From NCBI RefSeq assembly GCF_000317595.1, contig NZ_AEJC01000293.1:18726-82725 (forward strand): a DNA stretch of 64,000 bases. Direction: 5' to 3'. Shown here piece by piece: positions 17,675-26,361 of this stretch. The stretch comes from Streptomyces ipomoeae 91-03 (GTDB lineage: Bacteria > Actinomycetota > Actinomycetes > Streptomycetales > Streptomycetaceae). The position numbers and the translations under genes were made by a program. Each line of letters opens with the position of its first letter. Position 1 is the stretch's first letter. Under the pieces are notes generated by a model, which was given only the letters and a program-made list of their open reading frames with translations, ran no database searches and had not been told where the DNA came from.

Positions 17675-19235
17675 GGCTGCGATCCGAAACGACCGAGCCC
17701 CGCGGCCCGCTCAGATGTCGCCATAGGCTGGGCGCGTCTCGCCGCAAAAGATCGTTAAGCATGCGCACCGGAGACGTCGGACACAGGGCCAGTCGGGCGT
17801 CGAGCGCCGTCTCCCACTGCTCGGTCAGGCCGAGTATGAGGCGTTTGCGCATGCCGGGGGTGACGTGGGCGTAGCGCGCCGAGGCCGAGCCGTCGATGTG
17901 TCCCATGCGTTGGTCCATAAGGACCTTCTCGGTGCCGAGGTCCTCCATCATCGTCCGGTGGGTGTGGCGCAGGCCGTGGGGTGTGAGGCCCTTGGCGATT
18001 GGGAGCCAGCAGGCGTCGGCCCGGTCGCTGGCGCCGCGTCCTCGGGCCGGGACTCCGGGCCATGGCTCGCCGAGCAGGGGCACGGGGCGGGCCTCCTGGG
18101 GTGCCTTCTTCGGGTACCAGCCGGAGACCGCCGGGGTGAACAGCCAGGTCGCGAAGCCGTTTCGGCGCCAGTGGGCAGCGTGTTCCGACACCGCGCCGCG
18201 CCGCACGAAGCCCAGGTCCGCGATGGCCTGCTCCACCCTCACCCGCTTGGCTTCGGTGACGCGGTCGGGGTGGTTGAGGACGTTGGACACCGTGCCCGTG
18301 GAGACTTCGGCACGGCGGGCGACGTCGACGAGCTTCGCGCCCTGGTGGCCTCCGTTGCGAGCGGCGCCCTGCCCCCGGAAGACGTAGGTCCTGCCGTGAC
18401 ACGGGCAGGGTGTCGGCCTCGTGCGGGCGACGTGGTTGGCGATCAGGGCCGACAGCCAGTCCATCGCGTCGATGGCGCGGTAGCTGTCGTCCTTGGGCGG
18501 ACAGCGCACGAGCTCACCCGTGTCGAGTTCGTACAGCTGCCACTCGACGCGGATCGAGCCGGGACGGGCGTACTCCGTCTCCAGGCCGACGATTTCGCCC
18601 CAGCGCATGCCGGTGTAGCCCTTGAGGACCACGGCGACGAACTCGTCGTCGCGACCCGAGAGTAGGGCGGCCCGTTCAGCCGTCAGCAGGATGCCGAGCG
18701 CGTCGGTGACCACCTTCTCCGGGCCGCGGTCGCGGGAACGGCCGGCGCGCTTGCCGCGTCCGCGCCGCCTGGCGGCCGGGTTGGACGTGATCAAGCCCTC
18801 GTCGATCGCGTCCTCAAAGATCAGGTGGAGCGTCGAGCGCCAGGTCTTGACGCTGGAGGCCGCGTACACGGCCTTCTCCTTCTTCTCCCACAGGTCGACG
18901 TCCGTGCGCAGAATGCCGGCGAGCGCCTTGTCCTCGAACTCGGGGAGCAGGTGCTCCTCGATGTGGCGCCGGTAGTTCTGCATCGTCGAGACAGCCAGGT
19001 CCTGGGCCTCGTACCAGCGGTTCGCGTACTCGCCGAAGGTCTCCTGGCCGAGTGCCGGGTCGCGCCACTCGCCGCGCCGGTACTTGTTCTCGGCCTCGCT
19101 CGCGGCGCGCTGGGCCTCGCCCTTGGTGGCGAACCGGATCGCCTTGCCGTTCTCGTCGACGACCGTGAGGTGCTTGCCAGACGCGATCTTGTATCGGCCG
19201 CGCCAGTAGTTTCCGCGCTTCTCCGCGAAACCCAA
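17496..19235 (-). CDS. int: Tyrosine recombinase (integrase) with inserted LacI-type helix-turn-helix
   Basis: The SAM-like core-binding domain includes FGEYANRWYEAQDLAVSTMQ. The catalytic domain has Arg I in TGMRWGEIVGLE, HGLRHTH (H-x-x-R), MGHIDG and the nucleophile Tyr in ARYAHVTPGMR, so all active-site residues are present. Between Arg I and HxxR is an insert closely resembling a LacI-family HTH (LVDVARRAEVSTGTVSNVL and VEQAIADLGF). The start chosen is TTG at 19235 because GGGAGAGGAAG lies just upstream; the frame is open further but low-complexity. The last 70 residues run into the GHKL gene antisense and may not be native. An excisionase-like gene lies upstream. Confidence 0.8.
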   Translation of the reverse strand: MGFAEKRGNYWRGRYKIASGKHLTVVDENGKAIRFATKGEAQRAASEAENKYRRGEWRDPALGQETFGEYANRWYEAQDLAVSTMQNYRRHIEEHLLPEFEDKALAGILRTDVDLWEKKEKAVYAASSVKTWRSTLHLIFEDAIDEGLITSNPAARRRGRGKRAGRSRDRGPEKVVTDALGILLTAERAALLSGRDDEFVAVVLKGYTGMRWGEIVGLETEYARPGSIRVEWQLYELDTGELVRCPPKDDSYRAIDAMDWLSALIANHVARTRPTPCPCHGRTYVFRGQGAARNGGHQGAKLVDVARRAEVSTGTVSNVLNHPDRVTEAKRVRVEQAIADLGFVRRGAVSEHAAHWRRNGFATWLFTPAVSGWYPKKAPQEARPVPLLGEPWPGVPARGRGASDRADACWLPIAKGLTPHGLRHTHRTMMEDLGTEKVLMDQRMGHIDGSASARYAHVTPGMRKRLILGLTEQWETALDARLALCPTSPVRMLNDLLRRDAPSLWRHLSGPRGSVVSDRSLRQLDAASQQLLGGTTTASWPTTLCGPDTQFAARQPHPYGVRAVHPQCCCPSRRSTAPA

Positions 19236-19282
19236 CTTCCGTCTTCCTCTCCCTGTCCTTGGCTTATGGCTGGCGTGGCGCG

Positions 19283-19663
19283 CTATGCGACGGACTTGTA
19301 CTGGGTGCGGCGCGGTGGCCGGGCACGCAGACGCCCCGGCGTCGTGGCCTTGGCCGGTCGGGGAGGCTGCGAGGCACGAGCTCGTACGCGGTGAGGCGTT
19401 GTAGGTTCGGGACCGGCCACCGGGTTGTCGGCGGATCGGACCGGGCGCTCTTCGTGGAGGCGGATGATCTCGGCGAGGTGTGCGGCGGTGAAGCGGTAGG
19501 CGCGGCCGACGCGGGTGTGCGGAATGAGGCCGCGTCGGGCGCGGTCCTTCACCCACCAGGTGGAACAGCCGAGGGCTTTGGCGATCTCCTCGGGGCGATG
19601 TAGACGGGGCAAGGAGGCTTCGCCCTCGGTGCTGGGGGGGTGGTGTACGAGGGCAGGGGGCAT
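19283..19663 (-). CDS. xis: Excisionase-like small DNA-binding protein (MerR/HTH_17 type)
   Basis: About 126 residues. A winged HTH of the excisionase class reads LHRPEEIAKALGCSTWWVKD, then RGLIPHTRVGRAYRFTAAHL, followed by a basic tail. Such proteins bend DNA at attachment sites and steer the integrase toward excision. The gene stops 47 bp upstream of the integrase start and is probably co-transcribed with it. The start is the ATG at 19663 or a TTG at 19678; neither has a strong ribosome-binding site. Confidence 0.65.
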   Translation of the reverse strand: MPPALVHHPPSTEGEASLPRLHRPEEIAKALGCSTWWVKDRARRGLIPHTRVGRAYRFTAAHLAEIIRLHEERPVRSADNPVAGPEPTTPHRVRARASQPPRPAKATTPGRLRARPPRRTQYKSVA

Positions 19664-19833
19664 CGCGGAGTGTTGCAAGAGGAGTCCTAACTCGGTTGGA
19701 GGCGTTCTCGGTCAGCGGCGCTGGGCGGGGCCTCGTCACGCGGCTCTCGGCCCCTGCAGAACGAGGGGCGAGACGCGTGGGACTTCGGTGATGGCGATTC
19801 TTGGTGTCGACCGCAGATGCTCTTCGCCTCACT

Positions 19834-19959
19834 GCGCTCACCGTTCAGATCGGCACCGGCCGTCTTGCAGTTCCGGCCCAAATGCCGCGCAATCGCAGAG
19901 ATCGTCCATACCTGGCGATGCAGGGCGTGAGCATCCACGTCTTCCTCCCGCGTGAGCAT
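19834..19959 (-). pseudogene. N-terminal fragment of an IstA-like transposase
   Basis: The first 42 residues (MLTREEDVDAHALHRQVW, TISAIARHLGRN) match the start of IS21-type IstA proteins, with their HTH, as I know the family. After GERS the sequence loses resemblance and runs into non-coding DNA; the frame stays open by chance to 19687. Only the 5' end of the gene is left. Confidence 0.55.
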
Positions 19960-20116
19960 TCAGGCCCCGACCAGGCCGAACTCATGGCTCACACAGGCTC
20001 TCCACGACACTCCCGGGCCGACTCGACACGCCGGAGAAGATCACGCGAAGAGACCGGACAAGGTCACACGAAGGGTGGGGAGATCAACAGAGCAGGTTTG
20101 GCCCATGCCTCAGCAG

Positions 20117-20146
20117 GGACGGCCGACCTTCGCGGCTGGCCGGTCC
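20117..20146 (-). terminator. Terminator-like stem after the S66 peptidase gene
   Basis: GGAC-GGCC pairs with GGCC-GGTCC across about 13 nt with a single bulge. It lies directly next to the peptidase stop codon at 20147, on the side where minus-strand transcription would end. Confidence 0.4.
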
Positions 20147-21301
20147 TCAGTATGTTACGAAGACCCTGCGCTCCGGCCCGTCTACGCGGATAGTCCCGCC
20201 GCAGGGGATTACGAGCTGCGGGTCCGTGTGCCCAAGGTCAACGTCGAACACCGCCACCACGTGAGGTGCGTACTCTGTCAGGGCTCGCAGCACTGCCTCT
20301 CGCTGTGCCTTGCGAAACTGTGCCTTCTGGTCAGCGTCCAGTGTGCGATGACGGGACCACGTCTTCGGACGGCCCATCAACAAGGCGGAAAACTGTTCGA
20401 GCAGACCTCGCTCTCCCATGCTGCGCATGATCACATACACTTCCTCGGCGCTTGGCATGGAATCGCCGGTTTCCAGGAACAGCACGCCACCGGAGTACAC
20501 CTCGACTGGTTGCACTGCCAGGTCCGCCATCAGTAGCCAAGACACGATCTCCAGGTCGCCTCCCCAGCTGGCGCCTTCCACTACTCGATTTGCGTTGTGC
20601 CAGATCCAGCCATCGGCGGGTTCCATCTGTGGTTCGACCTCGAAGGTCCTCGGATCCTGCCAGGAGCCGAGGACCTCGCCGAACTGGGGTGTCTGCCGGA
20701 GTTCGAACTCGCCGGAAGTGAAGAGTGCCGCTTGCAGGGATTCTGCTGTCATCGGGTGCAATGCGCCGGGTCGGCCGTACTGAGTCATGACCATCCCGCC
20801 GTGAAAGCTGACGATGCCCAGGCTCCGCAGGAAGAGCACCAGGTTGGTGTTGTCGCTGTAGCCGAAGAACGGCTTCGGGTTGGCGCGGATCAGATCTCGG
20901 TCGAGGTGGCGCAGCACTGTGATCTGGTCGGAGCCGCCGACGCTGGCGATGACTGCCTTGATCTGGGGATCAGCGAAGGCCGCGTTGATGTCGGACGCGC
21001 GAGCCTGCGGGGACGCTCCCATTGTGCGGGTGGTGGGGTATTCGACGGCCCTGAGTTGGAAGTCTTCCTGAAGCCTTCGCAGTCCCAACTCGTAGGGCAA
21101 TGGCACCTCTCCGGGCAGGCCACGAGAAGGCGACACGACCGCGACGCAGTCGCCGGGCTTGGGTTTGGGGGGATAGATCGGCACGGCCACGTCGTCATGG
21201 TAGTTAGCCAGTTGCCAGATCCCTGCGAGGTCGTTGCAGGGCACGCCGTCACGGGCAGTTCCTGCGTCGTTGGCGGACCGCTGGACAGCGAAGGAGACCA
21301 C
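20147..21301 (-). CDS. S66 family peptidase, LD-carboxypeptidase/MccF-like
   Basis: The catalytic Ser sits in the nucleophile elbow FGYSDNTN. The Glu is probably in WGGDLEIVSWLL and the His in VDLGHTDPQLVIPCGG, giving the Ser-Glu-His triad of S66 enzymes. The N-terminal PKPGDCVAVVSPSRG is the usual family start. Members either trim peptidoglycan L,D-peptide bonds or, as MccF, hydrolyse toxic aminoacyl-nucleotide antibiotics. Location directly after a histidyl-tRNA synthetase gene (52 bp) favours self-immunity. The start is uncertain: GTG at 21301 is given, but GTG codons near 21187 would better match usual length, and no clear ribosome-binding site distinguishes them. Confidence 0.75.
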   Translation of the reverse strand: MVSFAVQRSANDAGTARDGVPCNDLAGIWQLANYHDDVAVPIYPPKPKPGDCVAVVSPSRGLPGEVPLPYELGLRRLQEDFQLRAVEYPTTRTMGASPQARASDINAAFADPQIKAVIASVGGSDQITVLRHLDRDLIRANPKPFFGYSDNTNLVLFLRSLGIVSFHGGMVMTQYGRPGALHPMTAESLQAALFTSGEFELRQTPQFGEVLGSWQDPRTFEVEPQMEPADGWIWHNANRVVEGASWGGDLEIVSWLLMADLAVQPVEVYSGGVLFLETGDSMPSAEEVYVIMRSMGERGLLEQFSALLMGRPKTWSRHRTLDADQKAQFRKAQREAVLRALTEYAPHVVAVFDVDLGHTDPQLVIPCGGTIRVDGPERRVFVTY

Positions 21302-21353
21302 GGCGGGCGACTGGCCGTCAGTCCGACAGTCGCCCGCGCGTCCAGGTCCTCGG

Positions 21354-22646
21354 TCAGCGTCCGAGGAGCTTGTTCACCTGTCCAACGACCTCGCTGAGGG
21401 TCACCTCGATCTGCTCGCGGGTGGCCAGGTTCCGAACCGCTACGAGTCCGCGCTCCCACTCACTTGGAGCGATGACGACGGCGACCTGGGCCCCGACCTG
21501 GTCGGCGCGCACCAGCTCCTTGCTCAGCTTTCGAGGCTCCAACGGCGTAGACGTGCGGATGCCGGCCAGCCGCAAGTCCCGGGCGACGGTCCGACAATCA
21601 GGCAGCAAGTCCGCACCGACAGGGATCACCACGGCGTCCACCTCGGCGCGGGGCTCCGGCAGCAGCCCGTGTCCCTCCATGAAGTCGTGGAGTGTCACGT
21701 CGCCCATGCCGAACCCAATGCCCGGAATCCTCTGGGTCGTGAAGAGCCCGGCCAGGTCCTCGTACCGGCCGCCGCCGAAGAGCGAGCGGCTGTTCTGGGG
21801 GTGTTGGTCGAAGACCTCGAACACGGTTCCGGTGTAGTACTGCAGGCCACGCACGATGAAGGGGTCGAAGGTGACCAGGTCCCGGGAGTCACCCGCCAGG
21901 ATCTGCGCCAGCATGGACCGGCTGCGGGCCTCCTCGGAGACATAGTCCAAGACGCCGGCACCGCTGCTCAGGACCTCTTCGAGAAGGTCGAACCGCTTCT
22001 CGTCGATCCCAAGGCCCTCGGCGTCGGCGACGAGCTGCTCGCGGGGGTATTTCGCCCATCGGTCGATCAGTGACGATGTCTCCTGCAGCTTGTCGGCCGG
22101 GACTTTGACCACGTCGAGGAGGATGCTCTCCAGGAGGACGCGGTCGCCAGCCCGTAGCACCCACATATCCCTGGTTGCACCGATTGCGGCCATCATGTCG
22201 TGGATCAGTTCGAAGATCTCGATCTCGCAGCTCACGCTGTCGGAACCGAAGATGTCCACGTTGATCTGCAGGTGCTCTCGCATACGGCCGCGCTGTGGGC
22301 GTTCATAGCGGTGGCAGATGACGTGGCTGTACCAGCGAACTGGCAACTGAAGTTGTCCGGCGTTGCCAGCGATCATGCGGGCGACCGACGGCGTCATCTC
22401 CGGGCGCAGCGCGAGCCGGCGACCGCCTCGGTCGGTGAGGGAGTAGAGCTGCTGGTTGGCGATCTCCTGGCCGGACTTCGCCTCGTAGATCTCCGCCGAC
22501 TCCAGAATGGGGCCGTCATAGCGGACGAAGCCGTAGCGCTCGATCGCTTCGTAGAGCTGATGGAAGACCTGCTGCCGAACGGACATCTCCGAGGGGAGGA
22601 AGTCCCTCGTGCCGCGATACGGGGTTGTCGGCAACAAACGTCCCAC
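21354..22646 (-). CDS. hisS: Histidyl-tRNA synthetase, probably a second copy
   Basis: The 430-residue length is usual for bacterial HisRS. It has class II motif 1 and N-terminus (PYRGTRDFLPSEM), motif 2 (RYERPQRGRMREHLQINVD), the HisRS signature RGLQYYTGTVFEV, GGGRYEDLAGLF, motif 3 (IPGIGFGMGD) and an anticodon-binding domain starting VDAVVIPVGADLL. The start is a GTG with AAAGG upstream. It forms a two-gene unit with the S66 peptidase and is separated by a strong terminator from the biosynthetic operon upstream. Because it sits in a specialised-metabolite locus containing another HisRS-like protein, I infer an insensitive duplicate or a tRNA-charging supplier for the pathway rather than the housekeeping enzyme. 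Confidence 0.85.
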   Translation of the reverse strand: MGRLLPTTPYRGTRDFLPSEMSVRQQVFHQLYEAIERYGFVRYDGPILESAEIYEAKSGQEIANQQLYSLTDRGGRRLALRPEMTPSVARMIAGNAGQLQLPVRWYSHVICHRYERPQRGRMREHLQINVDIFGSDSVSCEIEIFELIHDMMAAIGATRDMWVLRAGDRVLLESILLDVVKVPADKLQETSSLIDRWAKYPREQLVADAEGLGIDEKRFDLLEEVLSSGAGVLDYVSEEARSRSMLAQILAGDSRDLVTFDPFIVRGLQYYTGTVFEVFDQHPQNSRSLFGGGRYEDLAGLFTTQRIPGIGFGMGDVTLHDFMEGHGLLPEPRAEVDAVVIPVGADLLPDCRTVARDLRLAGIRTSTPLEPRKLSKELVRADQVGAQVAVVIAPSEWERGLVAVRNLATREQIEVTLSEVVGQVNKLLGR

Positions 22647-22761
22647 CAGGGGTGCCTTTCTACGAGAAGCGAAGCGAAGTCCGCCACGGAAACAGACGAA
22701 TCGTCAGCCTAGCAGCGGCGCGGTTACGGTGTGTCGATCTTGCATGTGTCAAGAGGGCCTC

Positions 22762-22809
22762 CGCTCGTGGCTTGCCGGATCCGGGTTCAGCTCCGGCAGG
22801 CCACGAGCG
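22762..22809 (-). terminator. Strong terminator hairpin at the end of the biosynthetic operon
   Basis: An 18-bp stem with one wobble (CGCTCGTGGCTTGCCGGA against TCCGGCAGGCCACGAGCG) and a 12-nt loop lies 18 bp after the methyltransferase stop at 22827 in the minus direction. It separates the long operon from hisS, which must then have its own promoter between about 22650 and 22750. Confidence 0.75.
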
Positions 22810-22826
22810 AGCGCGGCTCGGACGTA

Positions 22827-23894
22827 CTACTCAGTGCCCTCGAGCCTGCGCGGCACCAGGTCGTAGAACGCGAAGCGCGGGCCGGCGTTGCGTCGCGAGT
22901 AGACCGCGCGGCACGCGAGGTCAGAGCGCGGGAAGAGGTCGAGCCAACCGTTGTGCCTGCGCGGGAAGCCCTGGAGCGTCAGGATGTGCACCAGGTCCAG
23001 GTCGGAGTCGTTGTCCTGCCTGTCGTAGTACAGCTCGGGCTCCCCGAGAATGATCGATTTGAGCCCCCCGTCCCAAGCTGCGGCGAAACGGTTCAAGATC
23101 TCAATGACCGCCTCCTCCCCTTGCCGAAAGTGCTCGTGCAGGACGCCGGCTGCGAAGAGCGCGTCGGCCCGCGTGCATGCCTCCGGCCAGGTAGCCGCGT
23201 CGAAGGCGTCGGCGACGTGAAAGGACACACGCTCGGCCACGCCCGCCTCGACGGCCCGCTTGGAAGCTTCCGCGATCGCCCCTTCGGAGATGTCCAGTCC
23301 GATGCCGCGGAACTGTTGGTCACGCCGGGCGGCCTCGATGAGGAAACCGCCAGCCCCGCACCCCAGGTCCAGGGCACAGGTCGCACTGCGCCGGGCGAAA
23401 GCTTCGAGCACCACATCGATGTGATAGAGGTCGAACAGGGTGTTGCAGCTGCGTCCCAGCGCCGCGCCATCGCGCTGGATGTCGTGGCCGTAGCGCGCGG
23501 TTCCCCTCAGAAGGTCCTCGATGCGCTGCGTCACCGGACCGTACGCCTCGATGTAGAAGCTGAGTTGCGCGAGAGCGGTGTCACTCAACAGTGCGGCGCC
23601 AGCCTCGGTGGGGGCGTATCCGCCGTCGACACGCTGGGTGTATCCGGCGGTGGAGAGCCAGCCGAGCAACTTCTCACCAAAGTAGGGATCAAGAGTGCCG
23701 AGGAGGTCGCCGAGGTCCGTGCGGCCCTCTCGCAGCCGCTGGAGCACTCCGGTGCGCATGAGTGCCGCCAGGACGACGGCCTTGTGGTAGCCATCCAGGA
23801 TCTGCGGCATGTCGGACAGCCGGTAGGCGCTCCATGCCTGTTCGGTGTGCTCGTCCTGGAGCTCGACACTGCGGTGGTCGTAGCGGGTGATCAC
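22827..23894 (-). CDS. Class I SAM-dependent methyltransferase with N-terminal winged-helix region
   Basis: In this 355-residue protein, residues 1-140 form a helical or winged dimerisation region (LAALMRTGVLQRLREG, GGYAPTEAGAALLSD). The Rossmann core follows with motif I ALDLGCGAGGFLIEAAR and GIGLDISEGAIAEASKRA. This layout is common in O- and C-methyltransferases of natural-product clusters. The GTG start overlaps the upstream stop (GTGA), with AGGAGGAG before it, so it is translated with the aminotransferase gene. It is the last gene of the operon. The substrate is unknown. Confidence 0.8.
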   Translation of the reverse strand: MITRYDHRSVELQDEHTEQAWSAYRLSDMPQILDGYHKAVVLAALMRTGVLQRLREGRTDLGDLLGTLDPYFGEKLLGWLSTAGYTQRVDGGYAPTEAGAALLSDTALAQLSFYIEAYGPVTQRIEDLLRGTARYGHDIQRDGAALGRSCNTLFDLYHIDVVLEAFARRSATCALDLGCGAGGFLIEAARRDQQFRGIGLDISEGAIAEASKRAVEAGVAERVSFHVADAFDAATWPEACTRADALFAAGVLHEHFRQGEEAVIEILNRFAAAWDGGLKSIILGEPELYYDRQDNDSDLDLVHILTLQGFPRRHNGWLDLFPRSDLACRAVYSRRNAGPRFAFYDLVPRRLEGTE

Positions 23895-24838
23895 GATGCT
23901 GCTCCTCCTGTGCTGAGTGATGAGGGATTGCAGGGGGTGAGCCAGTCGCCACAGGTGGGGTCAAGGCCCCGGACGACCTTTTGATAGCGACTGGCAAGCT
24001 CGTCGGCGGCCGGGCTGGTGCCGTTCCCGATGGTCTTGTGCTCGACGGAGCGCACGGCGCGGATCTCCGCACCTGTCCCCGTGAGGAACAGCTCGTCGGC
24101 GCCAAGGACCTCGTCCAGTCGGAGCGACCGCTCGGTCACCTGGAGGCCGGCCGCGGGGGCCAGGGCGAAGACGCTCGATCGCGTGATTCCCGGCAGAGCG
24201 CCCTGCGGCAGTCCCGGGCTGATCAGTTCGTCTCCGATGCGGATGAAGAGATTGGCTCCGGTTGACTCCACGACGTGGCCGGCCTCGTCGAGGAGCAGCG
24301 CATCGTCATAGCCCCGTCGGACCGCGTCGGCCTTCGCGAGCATGAGTGGGCCGTAGCTTCCGTTGGCTTTCGCGCCGGGCGGAAGGATCGCCGGGCCGGG
24401 CCTGCGCCACGGACTGATCGTCAGCTGAAGATCGCCTGCTTGCAGGAGGCCACCCCAGGCGGTGACCAGGACTATCGCCCGCGCGGTGCCGACCGTCGGG
24501 TCGTTACCAACGCCGCCTGTGTGTAGATGGATGACCGGGCGTACGTAGCAGGCGTCATGTCCGCTGGCGCCTACGGTCTCCACGACCGCGCGACGAAGGT
24601 CCTCCTCGGTCCAGGGGATCACGTCCAGCGGAGGATAGAGGCGGGCCGACGCGAACAGGCGGCTGATGTGCTCGGCGAGCCGGAAGGCGCTTGGGCCGCG
24701 GGGAGTTGGGTAGACCCGGATGCCTTCGAACACGCCGTAGCCGTAGTGAAAGCTGGGCGACCAGGCTTCAGGGCGAGCCGCAGCCTCGTCCAGAAGTGCT
24801 CCGTCGACCCAGGCAACGGCGCCTGCTCCGCCGGTCAT
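23891..24838 (-). CDS. Class IV PLP aminotransferase (branched-chain aminotransferase-like)
   Basis: 315 residues. The fold-type IV signature includes SFHYGYGVFEGIR near the N-terminus, CYVRPVIHLHTGGVG, the PLP Lys region PPGAKANGSYGPLMLAKADA, and GADELFLTGTGAEI. Family members transaminate branched-chain or similar 2-oxo acids; D-amino acid aminotransferases and aminodeoxychorismate lyases are the main alternatives. The ATG overlaps the TGA of the ligase gene (ATGA). Next to a stand-alone adenylating enzyme it probably supplies an unusual amino acid. Confidence 0.8.
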   Translation of the reverse strand: MTGGAGAVAWVDGALLDEAAARPEAWSPSFHYGYGVFEGIRVYPTPRGPSAFRLAEHISRLFASARLYPPLDVIPWTEEDLRRAVVETVGASGHDACYVRPVIHLHTGGVGNDPTVGTARAIVLVTAWGGLLQAGDLQLTISPWRRPGPAILPPGAKANGSYGPLMLAKADAVRRGYDDALLLDEAGHVVESTGANLFIRIGDELISPGLPQGALPGITRSSVFALAPAAGLQVTERSLRLDEVLGADELFLTGTGAEIRAVRSVEHKTIGNGTSPAADELASRYQKVVRGLDPTCGDWLTPCNPSSLSTGGAAS

Positions 24839-26361
24839 GAGGCCGTCCGGGTTTGCTGCAGGACCCAGCTTCTGAGCTCCGCGCGGTCGATCTTTCCCGT
24901 GGATCCAGTGGGCAGGCTCTCCCGGACGTACAGCACATCGGGCACCTTGTACCGCTCGACCCGTTCGAACATCCACCGAATCAGTTCCTCCGGCGTGGGC
25001 TCGTCCCCTGGCGTCGGGGCGACGACGGCGCAGAGCCGCTCCCCCAGCAACGGGTCCGGGACCCCGCAGGAAAAGGCGTCGACCACTTGGGGGTGCTGCT
25101 CCAGGACGGCCTCCACCTCGGCGGGAGCGATCTTGTTCGCCCCCTTGACGACCACGGCAGTGCCGCGGCCCAGGACTGAGATGCGGCCTCCCTTTCGAAC
25201 TTCCACCTGATCCCCTGTACGGAAGAAGCCGTCCTCGACCGCGGCGCGGGTCAGCTCTGGTTGCCCGAGGTAGCCGCGCAGGACGCCGGCGCTGGACACC
25301 GCGAGAACGCCGCTGTCGCCGACTGCGGCGGCCCGATCCGGAGCACCCACGTACCAGCGCACCCCGCTCAGGGCCCGGCCCACGGTGTCTGGATGCGCGT
25401 CGTAGTCGGCGGCGGGCAGGATGAAGTCGGGGGCGCTGGTCTCGGTCAGCCCGTAGATGATGGAGATCCAGCTGTGGGGCAGAAGTGTTCGGTAGCGGTC
25501 GCCGGTCTGCGGGGGAAGCAGTTCGCCGCCCACGACCACCTGCTGGGGCGAGCGTGTCCGCACCAGCGGATCGCGTACTGATGGGTCTTCCAGTAGCGGC
25601 AGGACCTGCCTGAGCATGGTGGGGACCACCGCGACGCGCGAGACCCGTTCGTCCGCCAGCGCTTCGCAGAGTCGGCTGGGGGTGAACTTGTCCAGCAGCC
25701 GGACCGAGCCACCCGTACCGAGAGTCAGCAGGATGTCCCACTGGCAGAAGAGGAAGCTGGTCCGGAGTACTGCGAGAGCCCGGTCGCCAGGTTGATAGGC
25801 CAACGCCTCCTGAACCATGGCCAGTTTGGCCAGGATGCCGGTGTGGCCGAGGACCACGCCCTTGGGGATCCCGGTCGAACCAGAGGTGAAGATGACCAGT
25901 GCGGCCCCGGCAAGCAGCGGGTCACGTTCTCCATCCTGCGCGGACAACACCCGGAGCCCACCGGGCACGGCCTCCCCCAGTTCCCTCAGATCGTCGCGGG
26001 AGTGGTCGATCTCGCCCAGACTCACCGCTGCGGCACCGGTACGGTCCACCGCGCTGATGACCACCGGAGCCGGCACCGAGGCATCGAGAGGGACGGCACA
26101 GCGTCCGGACCTCCAGACGGCGAAGAGGCGCACCAGGCTGTCGACGCTGTTGTCCATGAGGACGAGCACCGGTCCATCGCTGACTGTGGCGCTGTCGTGG
26201 ATCAGCTGGGCCGCCTCTTCGACAGCGGCGTGGAGCTGGCTGTACGTCATACGCGCCCGGCTGTCCGAGAGCGCGAGTCGGTCCATGTGCTTGGCGCAAC
26301 TGAGCGCCAGATAGTTGCTCAGGTCCTGTGTGTCGGTCGGCGGCGCTGTCTGGGACGTCAT
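24835..26361 (-). CDS. Stand-alone acyl/aminoacyl-AMP ligase
   Basis: A 508-residue ANL-superfamily enzyme. It has the phosphate-binding loop VIFTSGSTGIPKG at 157-169, YGLTETSAPD, FFRTGDQ, NKIAPAEVE, and PTGSTGKID with the catalytic Lys near residue 490. It activates a carboxylate with ATP; no carrier protein is fused and none is seen in the operon, so the acceptor may be CoA, an amine handled by a partner enzyme, or a carrier encoded elsewhere. It overlaps both neighbours by 4 bp (ATGA). Confidence 0.85.
   Translation of the reverse strand: MTSQTAPPTDTQDLSNYLALSCAKHMDRLALSDSRARMTYSQLHAAVEEAAQLIHDSATVSDGPVLVLMDNSVDSLVRLFAVWRSGRCAVPLDASVPAPVVISAVDRTGAAAVSLGEIDHSRDDLRELGEAVPGGLRVLSAQDGERDPLLAGAALVIFTSGSTGIPKGVVLGHTGILAKLAMVQEALAYQPGDRALAVLRTSFLFCQWDILLTLGTGGSVRLLDKFTPSRLCEALADERVSRVAVVPTMLRQVLPLLEDPSVRDPLVRTRSPQQVVVGGELLPPQTGDRYRTLLPHSWISIIYGLTETSAPDFILPAADYDAHPDTVGRALSGVRWYVGAPDRAAAVGDSGVLAVSSAGVLRGYLGQPELTRAAVEDGFFRTGDQVEVRKGGRISVLGRGTAVVVKGANKIAPAEVEAVLEQHPQVVDAFSCGVPDPLLGERLCAVVAPTPGDEPTPEELIRWMFERVERYKVPDVLYVRESLPTGSTGKIDRAELRSWVLQQTRTAS

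Noticed and set aside
19687..19833. Longer IstA-like gene continuing to 19687
   Set aside because: After about 42 residues the sequence loses all likeness to the family; the open frame is accidental.
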